Under the pieces are notes generated by a model. It saw only the letters and a program-made list of their open reading frames with translations. It was not told the origin of the DNA and made no database searches. A program made the position numbers and the translations under genes. DNA of 64,000 nucleotides from Pardosa pseudoannulata (lineage: Eukaryota; Arthropoda; Arachnida; Araneae; Lycosidae), in the NCBI GenBank assembly GCA_032207245.1, contig CM063498.1:95424870-95488869 (forward strand). The letters run 5' to 3'. Positions 12,610 to 24,232 of this stretch are shown in pieces (position 1 is the first letter of the stretch; every line of letters begins with the position of its first letter).

Positions 12610-12965
12610 TGGGAATTGTACTAAAAATGCACAGTCGGAGAACAACATTTAAACAATCCTGATCAATATTTTCTTGGGATTCAAGAAAAATTCTTAGTGT
12701 CTCAATGACTTTTTCTGCTTTTTTTGGCGTAACAACTCTTTCTACATCGATGTTGTCTTTTTTGTCATGATCTTCTTCATCATCATAAGTTCTCCGAACC
12801 CTTTTATAAAATTTCGTAATCAGTTCATAATGTTCCGCTCGTTACCACTGATTCATCTATTTCTATAGAAACTTTAAATGAAGTGTCAGTTTTCAGTTTC
12901 TCTCTGATAATCATCCATTCCTTCGGTTTTTCATCAGTTTCCTCGGCCGGTTGCTCTTCGGTTTC
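12610..12965 (-). pseudogene. Tigger-like transposase, C-terminal relic
   Basis: Minus-strand translation from about 12958 to 12835 gives KPKEWMIIREKL and later IEIDESVV, resembling the poorly conserved linker after the DDE domain of Tigger proteins. After a frameshift and stop, 12800-12612 reads an acidic segment (TYDDEEDHDKKDN), then ERVVTPKKAEKVIETLRIFL and a short C-terminal helix. Acidic, helix-rich C-termini are typical of Tigger/TIGD-type proteins. The DNA-binding and catalytic domains are absent. Position inside Tigger-type inverted repeats supports the call; sequence similarity alone would be weak. Confidence 0.55.
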
Positions 12966-13058
12966 TTTTAGCTGTTGTTCTCAACTGGAATGTTGTGTAA
13001 AAAGCCATTGAAACACTCAGAATTTTTCTTGAATCCCAAGAAAATATTGATCAGGATT
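12651..13058. repeat. Internal inverted repeat inside the Tigger-like element
   Basis: About 65 bases at 12651-12715 recur as the reverse complement at about 12993-13058. Both contain AATCCTGATCAATATTTTCT and the AAGAAAAATTCT segment. The piece is part of the transposase C-terminal coding relic, so an inverted duplication occurred after or during loss of the coding region. Confidence 0.8.
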
Positions 13059-13294
13059 GTTTCACCACTGTGTCAAAACTACAAAAAATTGTCCAGTCTA
13101 AAAAGGTTTTGCATCAAAAACTCCAAAGTGATTACTTTCTGTAAGGTATATAAATAAAACTTAAAGTACTTCAAATTTTCAATCTTTTGTATTGTGTAAA
13201 GAAATTTTCTTCGCCTATTTTCATAAAACCTGTGTATCTCGAAATTTTTTTTTACTCCCAAGAGATTCGAGATAGACAGGTTTGACTGTATATA

Positions 13295-13736
13295 TTTCTT
13301 CTGTCCGTGTGTTTGTCATATAACTCCTGAACTGATTTTGATGAAATTTTGTATATGTAATTAAGTTGATTCGAGAATGGTTTAGATTCACAATTTGATC
13401 CGATAGAAAATGTTTTCTTATTTAAAATCCAAAATTGCGTGCTTATTGAGATTTTAATGCCTCTTGAAACCCTTCACTGCCAACGTGTCTGTGGCGCAGG
13501 GGTCGCTTCAATGCGAGAAATCCCAGGATCAAATCCCAATACAGGCGATGCGGGAATTTTAGTTTAATTTAATTACGTTTGCGATGACTATACGCGTGGT
13601 TACGTCAAATATTTTTAAAATAATTATTTTCCTTACTTTTCCATCAAAACAGTCCAATTTGTAATTTATTTAAAAACATTCTACAATATTTGGATTTACT
13701 GCGTTAAAACAGGACAACGTCTGTCGGGTCGTCTAG
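13295..13736 (+). mobile_element. Helitron-like non-autonomous element, copy A
   Basis: It begins TTCTTCTGTCCGTGTGTTTG with the ACTCCTGAACTGATTTTGAT block, and ends ACAACGTCTGTCGGGTCGTC followed by CTAG and a GT array. It is colinear over its full length with copies at 34009 and 36204. Sharp shared ends, no terminal inverted repeats, a CTRR-like 3' end and AT or GT repeats at the insertion point suggest a Helitron/Helentron-type element. It starts only 5-7 bases after the Tigger-like element. It contains a tRNA-like module at 13485-13550. Confidence 0.6.
13485..13550 (+). repeat. tRNA-like module inside Helitron-like copy A
   Basis: GTGTCTGTGGCGCAGGGGTC (A-box-like) is followed by CCAGGATCAAATCCCAATAC (B-box-like) about 30 bases later. 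The same module sits at the same place in the other two copies and is best preserved in copy C. Confidence 0.55.
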
Positions 13737-13764
13737 CGTGTGTGTGTGTGTGTGTGTGTGTGTG
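13737..13764. repeat. GT microsatellite
   Basis: About 14 GT units directly after the 3' end of Helitron-like copy A, followed by GGAGGGGTGGGGG. Confidence 0.9.
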
Positions 13765-13885
13765 GAGGGGTGGGGGTTCTCAGTTGATCGAAATAAAAAT
13801 GCGCATTATTCTACCAACTAAAAATCCATATTTTAATCAAATTGGCAGAATCAGGCTATTACATATTTACAGAAGTTATATATGA

Positions 13886-15145
13886 ATCCAAACCAGTGGC
13901 GTGCGGTAGGTTTTCATGCAGGGTGTGCAGAGAGCATGGAATTTCCAATAAATCTAATTATTGAGACATCTGAGTTCTCCATTCTGAAACAGGTTATTTA
14001 TTATGAATATAAATTTAAAGATTACAATAAATAAAATATTTACCTACGAATAGTCGAGTTATAACTATAAAAACAGCTAAACTTATGAGAATTCTACTAG
14101 CACTGAAGCAACAATCATGTCTTTGGTTGTATGGTGTCATATCAGCGTCGAAAAAGCAACGCTTCGGGCTTCCACGAAAAACTTATATCTTCAGCAAACG
14201 TAGTACCACATGGCGCCCGCCGCTGCGGTGCCTCATCCGGATGCTCATTGGTGCCGATAAACCGAACATCTATTCCACGTGCAGAGGATTTCACTGCACG
14301 CTGGCACAATAGAGCGAACTGTTTCTTGTTCGGTCGGTGGATTATGTTATATTTATTGTTTTTAACATTTGGAAATCATATATTCTGCGAAAAACATCTT
14401 GACAATTTTTAAAAACAAAACCAGGGATATGGTGTTACAGATATAACTTATATACTGTCTGTAAGACACAATGAATGGTAAAATTTGGACTGTTCTATTA
14501 AAATTCGTTTCTTTAAAACAAAATAACATTGTTTTTCAGCTAATTATTTCAATAAATAGAGTACATCACCGAAATTACTTTACCACACTAAAACATTTCA
14601 CTTTATATTAATGAAATACTTCTTTTATATTTCCATGAAAACAAAATCTTACAATATATAAATTTAAACATTAACCGTCTACAAAATCGTATGACCAGTT
14701 AATCAGTTAAAAAACCAAAAGCGCTTCAGCACGCAAGTCAACGCTTTAATACAATGCTTAATAAACCGTACTTTCGGATGATTCTGAATGCCAAGTGCAG
14801 GAAAAATAGCTTCACTTCCCTCAGTGCCATAGTGTGCTATTCTTCCCCAGTAGTCCATACATATAAAGCGTGATTTTCAATTTAGTACGCAGTGCGTACA
14901 CATCAGAATTTCCTATGTTCGTTTGCTTTTGAACGCGCTACGTGGTACAGCACCTAGTACCGCACGCACTACGGGAATACAAGCAAGCAAATCAACATAA
15001 TATTTGAATATATTATAAATAATATTTATTATATACCATATAAAGATAGGTAGACATAGGTGCAGAAAATTATTGTCCCTCATAATTTTGCCAGGGTGTG
15101 CAGTGCACACCCTACACATATGGACCGCACGCCACTGATCCAAAC
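13886..15145. mobile_element. Non-autonomous hAT-like element with perfect 8-bp target duplication
   Basis: The ends CAGTGGCGTGCGGT (from 13894) and ACCGCACGCCACTG (to 15137) are inverted repeats of about 14 bp. Further subterminal similarity exists: GGGTGTGCAG near the left end and its counterpart AGGGTGTGCAGTGCACACCCT near the right. Flanks are ATCCAAAC on both sides (13886-13893, 15138-15145), exactly 8 bp and fitting the hAT nTnnnnAn pattern. The body is about 1.24 kb. No hAT transposase motif was recognised in the 60-93-codon frames inside, so it is called non-autonomous. Confidence 0.9.
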
Positions 15146-15984
15146 GAGTGTGATTGAGGCTAATTGTTTCCGGAAACAGTAATTAAAGTCCACACAGGTA
15201 CTGCTCTACACAAGAACTCTTCATTCTCCCATGTACACCTCTACATTACAACACCGTTACATTTATCAGCAAAACAGCCAGTCAAGAGTATGTGACGAAA
15301 GCTTCTCGCGCAGCTATAATAATTTCAGATAAATTATGATTTGTACAAATATAATTGGTAATATTTCGCCAAAGTTACCATTTATTGATGTCAAGAAATG
15401 GATCCAAATTTTGGTGACAATTCGAGAAACCGTGTTGATTTGTATAAAATACAAACAAATGAATACTTTTACAACTTTATTAATTCATATTTTTTTTAGA
15501 GAGCAAACCATTTTATAACTTTTCACCGAAACACTGGAATAAACCTTTAAAAATTTTTAATAAACTTTAAAAAGTTTTGAAGTTTGAGTAAGAAATTATT
15601 AAAAAAAATATTTTCTTGAATCTGTTTAAAAATAGAATTTATAGCTAAAGATAGTGAAAAAAAAACCCTTTTCGTAATCCTTAACATTTAAGTTTCTTCA
15701 TATTTCAGCAATACAAAGCTACAAAAGATGGTAGACAAAATTTGAAAAATAAATATTAGCCTTGAATCACAGATATGCACATACACTAAGTACACACACT
15801 ACGTTAACCAGGCGACAAATATTATCCTCGGAGAATTGTGTTATTTGAAATAAAATAACTTACTTTACGAAGAAAGTTCTTAAATTTCTTACCTGGAAAA
15901 GAGAAAATAAGTAATATTAGTATTCAATGAGTAAAATGATATATATAAAAATGAAAAATTTATATTTTACACGTTTAAGGGTTC
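15146..15984. other. AT-rich stretch, nothing recognised
   Basis: No recognisable repeat, RNA gene or coding motif. Confidence 0.4.
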
Positions 15985-16308
15985 TTAACCCCTTAGCGTG
16001 TACGCTCCAGTTAACTCGAGCGCCGTTGTACTTCATGTTGTACTTAATTTTACACACTCAAATGCAATCGAGAATTAAAAATAATGTAAAAGAAAAAAAA
16101 GAAAAAAAATTGATATTTTGATAAAAAAATTTATATATCGTTTTATTGATATTTATTATTTGCATGGGATTGAAAAAGTAAGTGTTATAGCTTACCAGTA
16201 TAAAATAAATTTTTTTTCTAAATTCAACGTTCTAAATTGTGTTTTTTATATTAAAAAATTGATTTTTTTGACCGGCCTTTTTCAACAAACTGTGAGGTAA
16301 GGGGTTAA
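15985..16308. mobile_element. TTAA-flanked MITE (piggyBac-like), family 1 copy A
   Basis: TTAA (15985-15988) plus CCCCTTAGCG at the left and GGTAAGGGG plus TTAA (16305-16308) at the right form short inverted repeats with the TTAA target duplication typical of piggyBac. Length is 324 bp including flanks. It is colinear with 50838-51184. Shared blocks include GTTAACTCGAG, GCGTTGTACTT, TTGATATTTAT and TTCTAAATTGTGTTT. The two small frames inside are not supported as genes. Confidence 0.85.
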
Positions 16309-16427
16309 GGCAAATGAAGTGGGGAAAATCAAACAAAAATTAGCTTTGTAAAATTTAAAAAAATCTTTAAAATTCCTTTTCAATTACTATTTTTGCCAGC
16401 TATATAATTGGGTTATATAAAAAGTTG

Positions 16428-16591
16428 ATTTGCTTTGGAGTACAACATTCTACTGTTTTGCTACACAAGGGCTAATGAGACCTGAATCTATTGCTTAAAA
16501 CAGATTGCGAAAGGATACGGAGCATTCATACTAGCAGTGGGATTCGAATCCATGAACTCCGAACCGAAGAGCAGCGGTTTAACCGTATTCC
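16428..16591 (-). mobile_element. tRNA-derived SINE, old copy
   Basis: Same family as 4688-4859. Recognisable by AAGGGCTAATGAGACC, CAGTGGGATTCGAATCCATG (B box on the minus strand) and the head region to about 16591. Substitutions are frequent and the tail is degraded. Confidence 0.8.
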
Positions 16592-17190
16592 AAAATATTG
16601 CTATCATGTTTTATGAACATACACACGAAAATCTAAAACAACAAAAGCAAAGCTAGTCAACACATGAAATATTTAACAATTTTTTAAAAAACTACTCTTT
16701 TAAGAATTAAACGATAACTTAAAAAACAAAGGAACTTTGTTAAAGTCCCGAAGCTTAATTGCAGTTCAATAGCAGAGAGATGAGCTGCTGTATTGATATT
16801 CCAGTTATAATCTGGAAGAAACCAGAAAAAGAGGAACGAGATTTGGGCGGGCCAGAACTCGAAATAAATAGATGTTCAGAGTTCGATTATTTCCACCGAA
16901 TTAAAAACCAAAACACAGCACCATTAATTGATTTCCAAATTTTTTCCCCTCAATTTAAAACTACTCTTTATTTTGTCTAAGCTTTTAAGTTTCTCGAATG
17001 CTTCCAAAACTTCAGACGTTCTTTAAAGATCTCGCAGCTATTTAATTTTCAATTAAAATTTTATTTTTTATAATTATCTGCAAACATTTCTCAACATTTT
17101 GATTTTACTATTTTGACTTTATGTAAAAAGCCACTTCACGCCCAGACTACGTTTTGGTAATTATGATTCCAAAGTTTGCGAACAACTACC
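16592..17190. other. AT-rich stretch, nothing recognised
   Basis: A 73-codon plus frame (16759-16980) shows no motif. No repeat was recognised. Confidence 0.35.
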
Positions 17191-17194
17191 TCAG

Positions 17195-17510
17195 ATAAAC
17201 TTAGTGATAAACTTCAATAAACCTAGTGATAAACTCAGAACTTATAAACCTAAACTTATAATTTAAACCAATATGGTAAACTTAATAAACTCAGTGGTAA
17301 ACTCCAATAAACTCAGTGGTAAACTCCAATAAACTCAGTGTAAACTCCAATAAACTCAGTGTTCCAATAAATGTGATAACTCCAACTCAGTGATAAATCC
17401 AATAAACTCAGTGATAAACTCCAATAAACTCAGTGATACTCCAATAAATGTGGACTAATCAGTGATAACTCCAATAAACTGTGGTAAACTATAAACTCAG
17501 TGAAGTTAAA
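17195..17510. repeat. Minisatellite of about 20-23 bp
   Basis: A degenerate tandem array of the unit AAACTCAGTGGTAAACTCCA, followed by AT, is repeated roughly a dozen times. The best-conserved units lie at about 17285-17345. Later units lose pieces (TAAATGTGATAACTCC), showing decay by slippage and deletion. Confidence 0.9.
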
Positions 17511-17822
17511 TTGTATTTCAGATTATCAACGAATATTATAATTTAATACCAATAGATAATCGCAGTTTTTAATATTAATAACAGTGTTATCTGTGGTATT
17601 GTCCAATTCCCTGACTTTAAATATATAAAAAATTTGGTACAATCCAATACACTATGACAAAATTTTAGGAAGTTAATTTAAAAAATTAAGATTTTCAAAT
17701 GGAAGTTATATTAAATTCAAAACTTAAATTTAAATTCTTTTTTGAGTTTTATGATTTTTTTAATTATAATTATAATTTAATTTTATCCTTCATACACTTA
17801 CATATAAATTAAAGCAATCATG

Positions 17823-18100
17823 GGTTTGGTTTGGTTTGGAGGTCTACTTTTTTGCAACACGAGGTCTAATGAGACCGATCTTAAAGTGGCCGTAAGGCTA
17901 CGAGCATCCATACCAGAAGCGGTATTCGAATCCGTGAACACCCGTATCGAGGAACAGTCCTTTACCATTCGGCCATCGCCCGCCTGCGATTCCAAACGGC
18001 TATGGGCATCCATGCCGGCAGTGGGATTTGAACTGCTGCCGGCGGGAATGCGAACTTCGGTACCTCAATAACAGCGCCTTAAAATTCGGCCATCGTTTGG
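17823..18100 (-). mobile_element. Dimeric tRNA-derived SINE
   Basis: The tail side begins at GGTTTGGTTTGG (17823) with GCAACACGAGGTCTAATGAG. The body then shows two tRNA-like head regions in tandem: one with GGTATTCGAATCCGTGAAC near 17920 and a second with GTGGGATTTGAACTGCTGCC near 18020. Both end in ATTCGGCCATCG. The second monomer lacks the tail. Overlapping frames on both strands are shadows of this element. Confidence 0.8.
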
Positions 18101-18890
18101 TAGAAGAATCAATAAACTCCGGCAAATTGACCATCGAGATCTAAAAGTAATTACAATTTTGGAGAGATTATTTAAAGAGAACCGAGGTACTTGCATAAAA
18201 AATACGTGACAAAATAAAATATTAAATATTTTTGATTTTGAATATATGGTTTCGTTACCCATGACAATGGAATACATCGCAATGCAAAGAAAAAAAAAGG
18301 TGAAATAAAATTTTAAAATGGCAAATATAAACTATTGACATAAAAGATCAAAACTTACATTAGTTTAAAGCACATTTTCTATGCCATCACAAGAATGAAG
18401 TTAACTCCATAATTTAAATTATTTTAGCAAGTCATTTGAATGGAATCACACATTTTCTACCTATATATACATACATATATAGAGAGATGGAGAGGAAAGT
18501 TGTAGCTAATTAAATTATTTGCATCTGTCACATTTAAGGACAAAAATTTAAACTGCATATTTGCATCATTTTATATATAATCACTTAGGCTACGTTAAAA
18601 TGACTATTTTCAGCAAACACTGAATAGTAACTAAACAATAGAAACCATTACTCTTGCCTCGTTCCGTTTATGTCTTTGAATTCTACGTTCTTTGAATGCG
18701 TCGCTGTATGAGAACAATGTATAGATATTCAAAAGCCTTCGACAGCGTGAAGTGTGCTTTTCAGCAACAAGACTATTGTTGCTAAGAAACACGCAATCAG
18801 TCGGTCTCTAAATTTACACTGATGTGCATCTCTCAATGAGGACGTTAGTTGGGACCACTTTGATTATGTTCGGCTATTCGAAGATAAATT

Positions 18891-18962
18891 AAACCGGGAC
18901 CTACTGATTAAAGCCGATTCTTAAAGGTGTCTATGCATTCATGGTAACACTAGGACTGGAAC
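18891..18962 (-). mobile_element. SINE fragment
   Basis: AACCGGGACCTACTGATTAA followed by AGCCGATTCTTAAAGG and TGCATTCATGGTA matches the body of the main SINE family. The head and tail are missing. Confidence 0.65.
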
Positions 18963-21900
18963 CTATAGACTTATCACCAATCGATCAGGTGATAGCAGGA
19001 GATGATAAATTAAACAAGATAAACCCCTTAGTTATAAATGAAAATTAAAGAAACATTAATTTATGCTTAAAATGGTGGGCAATGTTGGCAAAAAATTTAT
19101 CACGATTCTATTAATCTATTAATTAAACCAATTAATTTACCAAAACCAGGCAAAAAGTTTGTTTTCAGTGCTCAGTATAACTTTTTTAAATCATTTAGAA
19201 AATGGAAACAAATATTTTTACGAATAAAAACGAAACCAATCAAAATAAAATAAGCGTTTCCAAGTAGGTGAAATGTATACTGAAATAAAGCAAATGACAA
19301 ATTACAACCAAAATTGCACATTAAAATATTTTCTGCTGCTCGCAATATTACGTTACAATTAAAATACTTATCACAGAAACCGGTAATAACACGTTTAAAT
19401 TCTTTAAATATTATGATAGATAAAACAATTTATCTCAATGTCGGTTGATTTATCTGCCAAACAAAACTTGCGGACGAGGTCGAAAAATCCTAAAATGCTG
19501 ATCAAAATGACATACATTACAGATGCACAAAAAATTTAGTAGATTGTTTATAAAGTTGCCATCTTTCCTAGACGAAAAAAATTGTTTGGAGGAAGTAAAA
19601 AATTGTACAAACTGTTTTTTATTTGTGTCTATAAAGGTCGCTAGTCATTAATGGGTTATAAATAGAGGTCATTAAAATTGCACTTTAAATAGGGTGTCAA
19701 AAAGGACTGGGGACGTAAAGAACTAACACTCTTAACTCATTTTAGGCATATTATATCTTAGAATGAAAATAATAAAGATGGAATAATTAAACAAATAACC
19801 AATTATCTTTAAATGAAAATGTTACCAAAATGTGCCACGCGGACAATTACTTGATTCAATAAAGATCACACAATTTTTTATCGGTCGTGATAATACTTAA
19901 ACTTATTGATGAATATACCGAATGATTAAAACGTGCATGGCTTCGTTACCAAGTACTTATAATTCTGGAAAGAAAGGAAAAAATTTTCAATTTAAAAAAA
20001 ATAGGCAGATGTTAAAATAGAAGAGAACTGATAGCCGTTGTTAGTGCTTCAAATTGGCATCTTTCTAACCAAATATTACAGGTTATATTGTTAAAATAAA
20101 AGTTTTATCAGGGCTGTAGTCAGAGGATCAAGCATGCTTGAAAACTAAACACTGGGGATTCCACGTAAGGTTGACCACCTAACCGGAACATATGCTTCGC
20201 ACCTCCAGGGACTTTGGTCTTGGAAACGGAGATTGGCACCGTAGGACCTGGCCCCCTAGCGGCTGTTGTGCCGAGGAGTTGAGTAGTCGGAGGGGAATGG
20301 AGCTGCAGTCCCCTACTCCCCCATAAAATTCTGGATTAAGATGAGAAGAAATTATACTCATTTGTTGACAGTGCTCCGAGTTATTAATAAATACTATAGC
20401 CATCTAACTTCACTGCAAAGAAAAATTCGCTCCAAGAAAACAAAAATTCTACAAACTACATTTTAACTGTCCCTAAAAAAGAACACTAGGCACTAATAGG
20501 TAAAGTTAATACATTTTGATAAAACTAGAAAAGCAGTATAAATTTAACTTTGAATGCCATAGGGGTCGTATTGACTTGAGTAAAATAAATGCATTATGAA
20601 TGACTACGTAAATCGTGTGTTGCAATTAATATTGCATTAAAAAACCCACTTAATAAAAAATATATATCGGCCAGAAGAGCAAACAATGTCAAATTAGGGT
20701 GGCATTTAAATTGACCAAAAATAAAATTTAAAATATCAAGCAAATATACCACTTTTCCACAAACAACCCATCAAATAAAATAGGTGGCAATACACTATTA
20801 AAAGTGTGTCGAAAGCAGCTTACAATATTTAAGAATATTTTTAGAGTTTCCTTCTTATGCATTTTAGAGAGCGAGAAAAAAAATACTTTTAAACTGCGCA
20901 TTTTTGGAAACACGTGTTTGTTATAAATTTCATCTTCGGCGAGACTCCGAAAATAAAATTTAACGATCTCCCGAAAACTTTCAAGTTACTTCCTCATCGT
21001 TTTCCGGGAACAGAAAAATATTTTAAAAAATCGAATAACTTGTAGCCAGATTCTCCAAAAGTCTCGGTAACTAACCTCCAAATAAAAACTGCTCCCAGCG
21101 TTTTTATATGTCGAAAGAGAATGTCAATTGAAAGGAAAGGACATTTCTTCCCAAGATGCTCATAGCATAATACTTTGGTGCCGATGCCATGAAAAGAGGA
21201 TAAAAATAGGAAAGTGCAGGGAGGAAAGAATAAAACGCTCAAAACTGAACATTTTTATTACTCTTCCATCAGAACAAGACCCTCTGCAGACTATATCAAT
21301 CAACCAGAGGAATATAAAGGACCTTTCTCAGTCAACGAGATTCAATGTATTGTCGCAAGGGGACAAGTGACAAATTGAAGTAAAGTTCTCCCAAATCGAT
21401 TTTCGAGCACTTTATGCGGAAAAGCAATTTTGTTGAGATTCCGAAAAAAAATAATTTTGAAATTTAAACCTTTTCTCCCGCATTATAATACTAAACTCTC
21501 TCATTCTGCTTATCACTGAAAAGGAACATGTGCATATTAACTTCAAATGTCAGATGAAAATTTAGTTCGGGAGATGTTGTCTTTGAACTGAAATAGTCAT
21601 CTGAGTAAATTTTCGTCCAAAGAAGTCAACTGAAGTAATTTAGTTTCAGAAATAAAAAAAAAACACTATTGGAATACAATAAAACTTTGATCCAACAATA
21701 CATAGGAGACCTAATAAAATTAAATGGTATTTCGAAGACGTGCGTTAAAGATGCAATACCAGTACCTTTCTAACTGTTGTACAGCAATGTTTAAAGAAAA
21801 TTAGTTTGTTGCTAACAATGTGCGATACCCCCAATAGGAACACGAGTTAATCAGAAAGATAAAGCTTTCGGGGCATCATACTTTTATTATTCGACGTCTG

Positions 21901-22215
21901 TTGGGATCTGCTGTTATTTTGAACTCCAATTTATATATCTACAAACGCAATAGTGTAGCAGTTTCCAACCCCAGAAATACCTTAAAAAATAATTTTTGCA
22001 CCATAGAAGTATTTTATTCGTCTTTTTTTTATAATTTTTATAATATTTAAAAATCGCATCTTTGATTAATCACAGTTTTAACAAGACCAAAAGTCTCTAA
22101 TGTCACTTAGAACTTCGTGATGTAACGTAGAAGCAATAACTCACGGAAATTATTTATCTAGAGAGGAAAGTTTTAAAATATTCTGTAAACTGTAATTTTC
22201 AGTTTTTTTTATTTC
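18963..22215. other. Mostly AT-rich stretch with a GC-richer island at 20110-20350
   Basis: The island has CACTGGGGATTCC, GCACCGTAGGACCTGGCCCC and GGAGCTGCAGTCCCC. A 74-codon minus frame (20179-20403) spans it but shows no domain. It is probably a decayed transposon fragment. Elsewhere in the stretch nothing was recognised; short frames at 20728-21370 have no motif. Confidence 0.4.
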
Positions 22216-22219
22216 TCTG

Positions 22220-22440
22220 TATGAAGTACTTCAACTGCGAAAATTTTCGATGTATAACGAAATATCTCAATTATATTAATGCTTCCGGTGCCGCCAGATG
22301 GCAGTACTTGAGCTTTACTCATTCAACATCATTTTCTTCAGAAACGAAATTTTTAACATTTAAGTGAATCTGCAAATGATAATTTTAGTGAAGCATCATA
22401 AATCAAAATTTTTAAAAAAGTGCCTAATTTAATTTACACA
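22220..22440 (+). repeat. Unclassified dispersed repeat, pair member 1
   Basis: GAAGTACTTCAACTGCG, AATTTTCGATGTATAACGAA, ATATC and then TGCAAATGATAATTTTAGTG align in order with 25955-26165. The two are about 3.7 kb apart in the same orientation and diverged. Extent and family are unknown. Confidence 0.65.
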
Positions 22441-22667
22441 ATACAAGAGTCATTAGTCCAGATCAATTTTTGTAGCAAAGTTTAATTTAGGTATAGCAAC
22501 AAATATAATTTATTTAAAATATATATTAAAACTGTTAAGAAATGCAATTGGAAAGGTTGGGAAAATCATTTCGAGGAGCTAAGAACCATAAAAGTTGTAA
22601 ATATATACATTAGCCTCAATAGTGATACTGTGATGGAAATTAAATAATTTTTCTTCATATTTTTGTA

Positions 22668-23214
22668 TTGACACATTGTGTGCGGGTACATTTCGCAGCG
22701 GAATTGTACCGGGAGCGGGCGTTTTGAGCGTAAATTTAGTTATCCAGTTAAATCTCAATAGATCAAAAATTAATTTTATAACCAACTTTTAGCATTTCAT
22801 ATTGAAATACATAAACAAATATATAAATAAAAATATAAATAACCATAAGATATTTGTAAACAAAAAATATATTTTTTAGTGGATAAATTTATAATAGTAT
22901 CGTAAATATGAAAAATCAAATAGATATAGTAGTATATAATTTTAATTTTTTCGAATTATGTTATATATAAACATTTTTACATTATACAAAACGAAGAGCA
23001 ATCAAAACTAATAACGTAAAAACTAGTTTTTGTCTAAATTTTTCCAGAATCTATGTCGTAGACAAGAACATTCGGCTTCGTTTTCCTGTATATACCGTTA
23101 TTTTTGTACCCACAAACAAACCATGTTGTTACACTAACCCGTACTAGTACGTGACCCGCGATCAAGTATCTGTCAGAAAACGTATTAGTACTTGTCAAGC
23201 ATACAATGTGTTAA
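22668..23214. mobile_element. Probable TTAA-type element with one mutated flank
   Basis: The left end CACATTGTGTGCGG (from 22672) and right end GCATACAATGTG before TTAA (23211-23214) are inverted repeats. The left flank is TTGA, one base from TTAA. The left subterminal region contains a hairpin (GGTACA to TGTACC, about 22685-22710). The CACATTG start resembles the element at 59462-60025, and the lengths are close (547 and 564 bp). Confidence 0.55.
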
Positions 23215-23695
23215 AAGAATACTTTATTTTCAAACGCATCTTATGCTAATAAAATTATAAAAATTGAAGGAAATTCGGGAAATTTTTAACATGGAAGGAA
23301 TTCCGTAATTATTAGTAAAGTATATAAACATATAGTCAATTCATTTAGATAATCATTTGAACCTTGGGTAAAAAAATTATATTTATAGACAGTGATTTGA
23401 TCAAAAACTACGAGGAGGTATAGAAAACTAAATACACGTAGGAAATGAATGGAAAATCCTTAATATGATCCCCAACCGAATATAACGTCAATTCTTTCAG
23501 GTAATCTGAGCATATAAAGGATCTAGTGAGGATTTATTCCTAAACGGGCGGGATTTATTCGAAAACACCGAGGGGTTCTATTTTTTCCTTTCCAGCCCCA
23601 GTCCTGAAGTTACCACTCATATCTGAAGTTACGCCTCACCCTAGAGGTTGAGCTAATTCAATTTTTCTATAGCCCTGGAAATGAACTCCAGTAAA

Positions 23696-24232
23696 CTCTA
23701 CAACAGGGGTGGGCAAATACTTTTACGCGCGGGCCAAAATGAAATTTTCAAAATGTCTCCCGGGCCGGAGGATTATACCGCGTACGCTGTGCACACGCGA
23801 ATGTTTTGGGTGGAGTTTTTTTCCTGCCCAAGAAATTTTTTTTTGACAAGTCTCAAGAGAAATGACAAGTATTAGACTAGTGCTAAATCAAAATAAACAG
23901 TATGCGTGCTGCGGTCTGTCGTCCCTCGAAGAGTGAGAGGAGTTCAAGTTCAACTCTATGTAGTAAGCCGACCACGCGCTTTATGAGACTATGTATGTTA
24001 CATACATTTAAGTAGGAATATGGTTACAGCTGTTCAAAATATAACACTCTATTATTTATATATTTTTCATTATTTATATGTACACGATGCATACAAATAC
24101 TGTTGATTTCAACAACATCGCTTATAAGAGATTAAAAAAATTGCATGCAGGATTTTTCAACGGGCCGGATAAAGTGAGTAAAAGGGCCGAATCCGGACCG
24201 CGGGCCGGCTTTCGCCCACCTCTGCTCTAGAA
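23696..24232. mobile_element. Short non-autonomous hAT-like element
   Basis: The ends CAGGGGTGGGCAAATA (from 23704) and TTCGCCCACCTCTG (to 24224) are imperfect inverted repeats of a form common in hAT elements. The flanks CTCTACAA (23696-23703) and CTCTAGAA (24225-24232) are an 8-bp target duplication with one mismatch that fits nTnnnnAn. The ends are rich in GGGCCGG. Body is 521 bp with no transposase. A second fragment is at 30440-30500. Confidence 0.85.

Larger units (their letters stand above)
12341..13290 (-). mobile_element. Non-autonomous pogo/Tigger-like element with TA flanks
   Basis: The ends are near-perfect inverted repeats. CAGTCAAACCTGTCTATCTC starts at 12343, and its complement ends at 13288. 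Both ends are flanked by TA, the expected target duplication for Tc1/mariner/pogo elements. Length without TA is about 946 bp. TIR-like CTGTCTATCTCGAA motifs recur near the left end (about 12385-12490). The interior carries a transposase C-terminus relic on the minus strand and an internal inverted repeat. It is a deletion derivative of a Tigger-like parent. Confidence 0.88.

Noticed and set aside
17195..17510. Tandem array as a CRISPR
   Set aside because: Units abut without unique spacers and decay gradually; this is a eukaryotic minisatellite.
17820..18071. 83-codon plus frame and its minus shadow
   Set aside because: Located entirely in a dimeric SINE.
20179..20403. 74-codon minus frame in a GC-richer island
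   Set aside because: No domain recognised; most simply explained as part of a decayed transposon.
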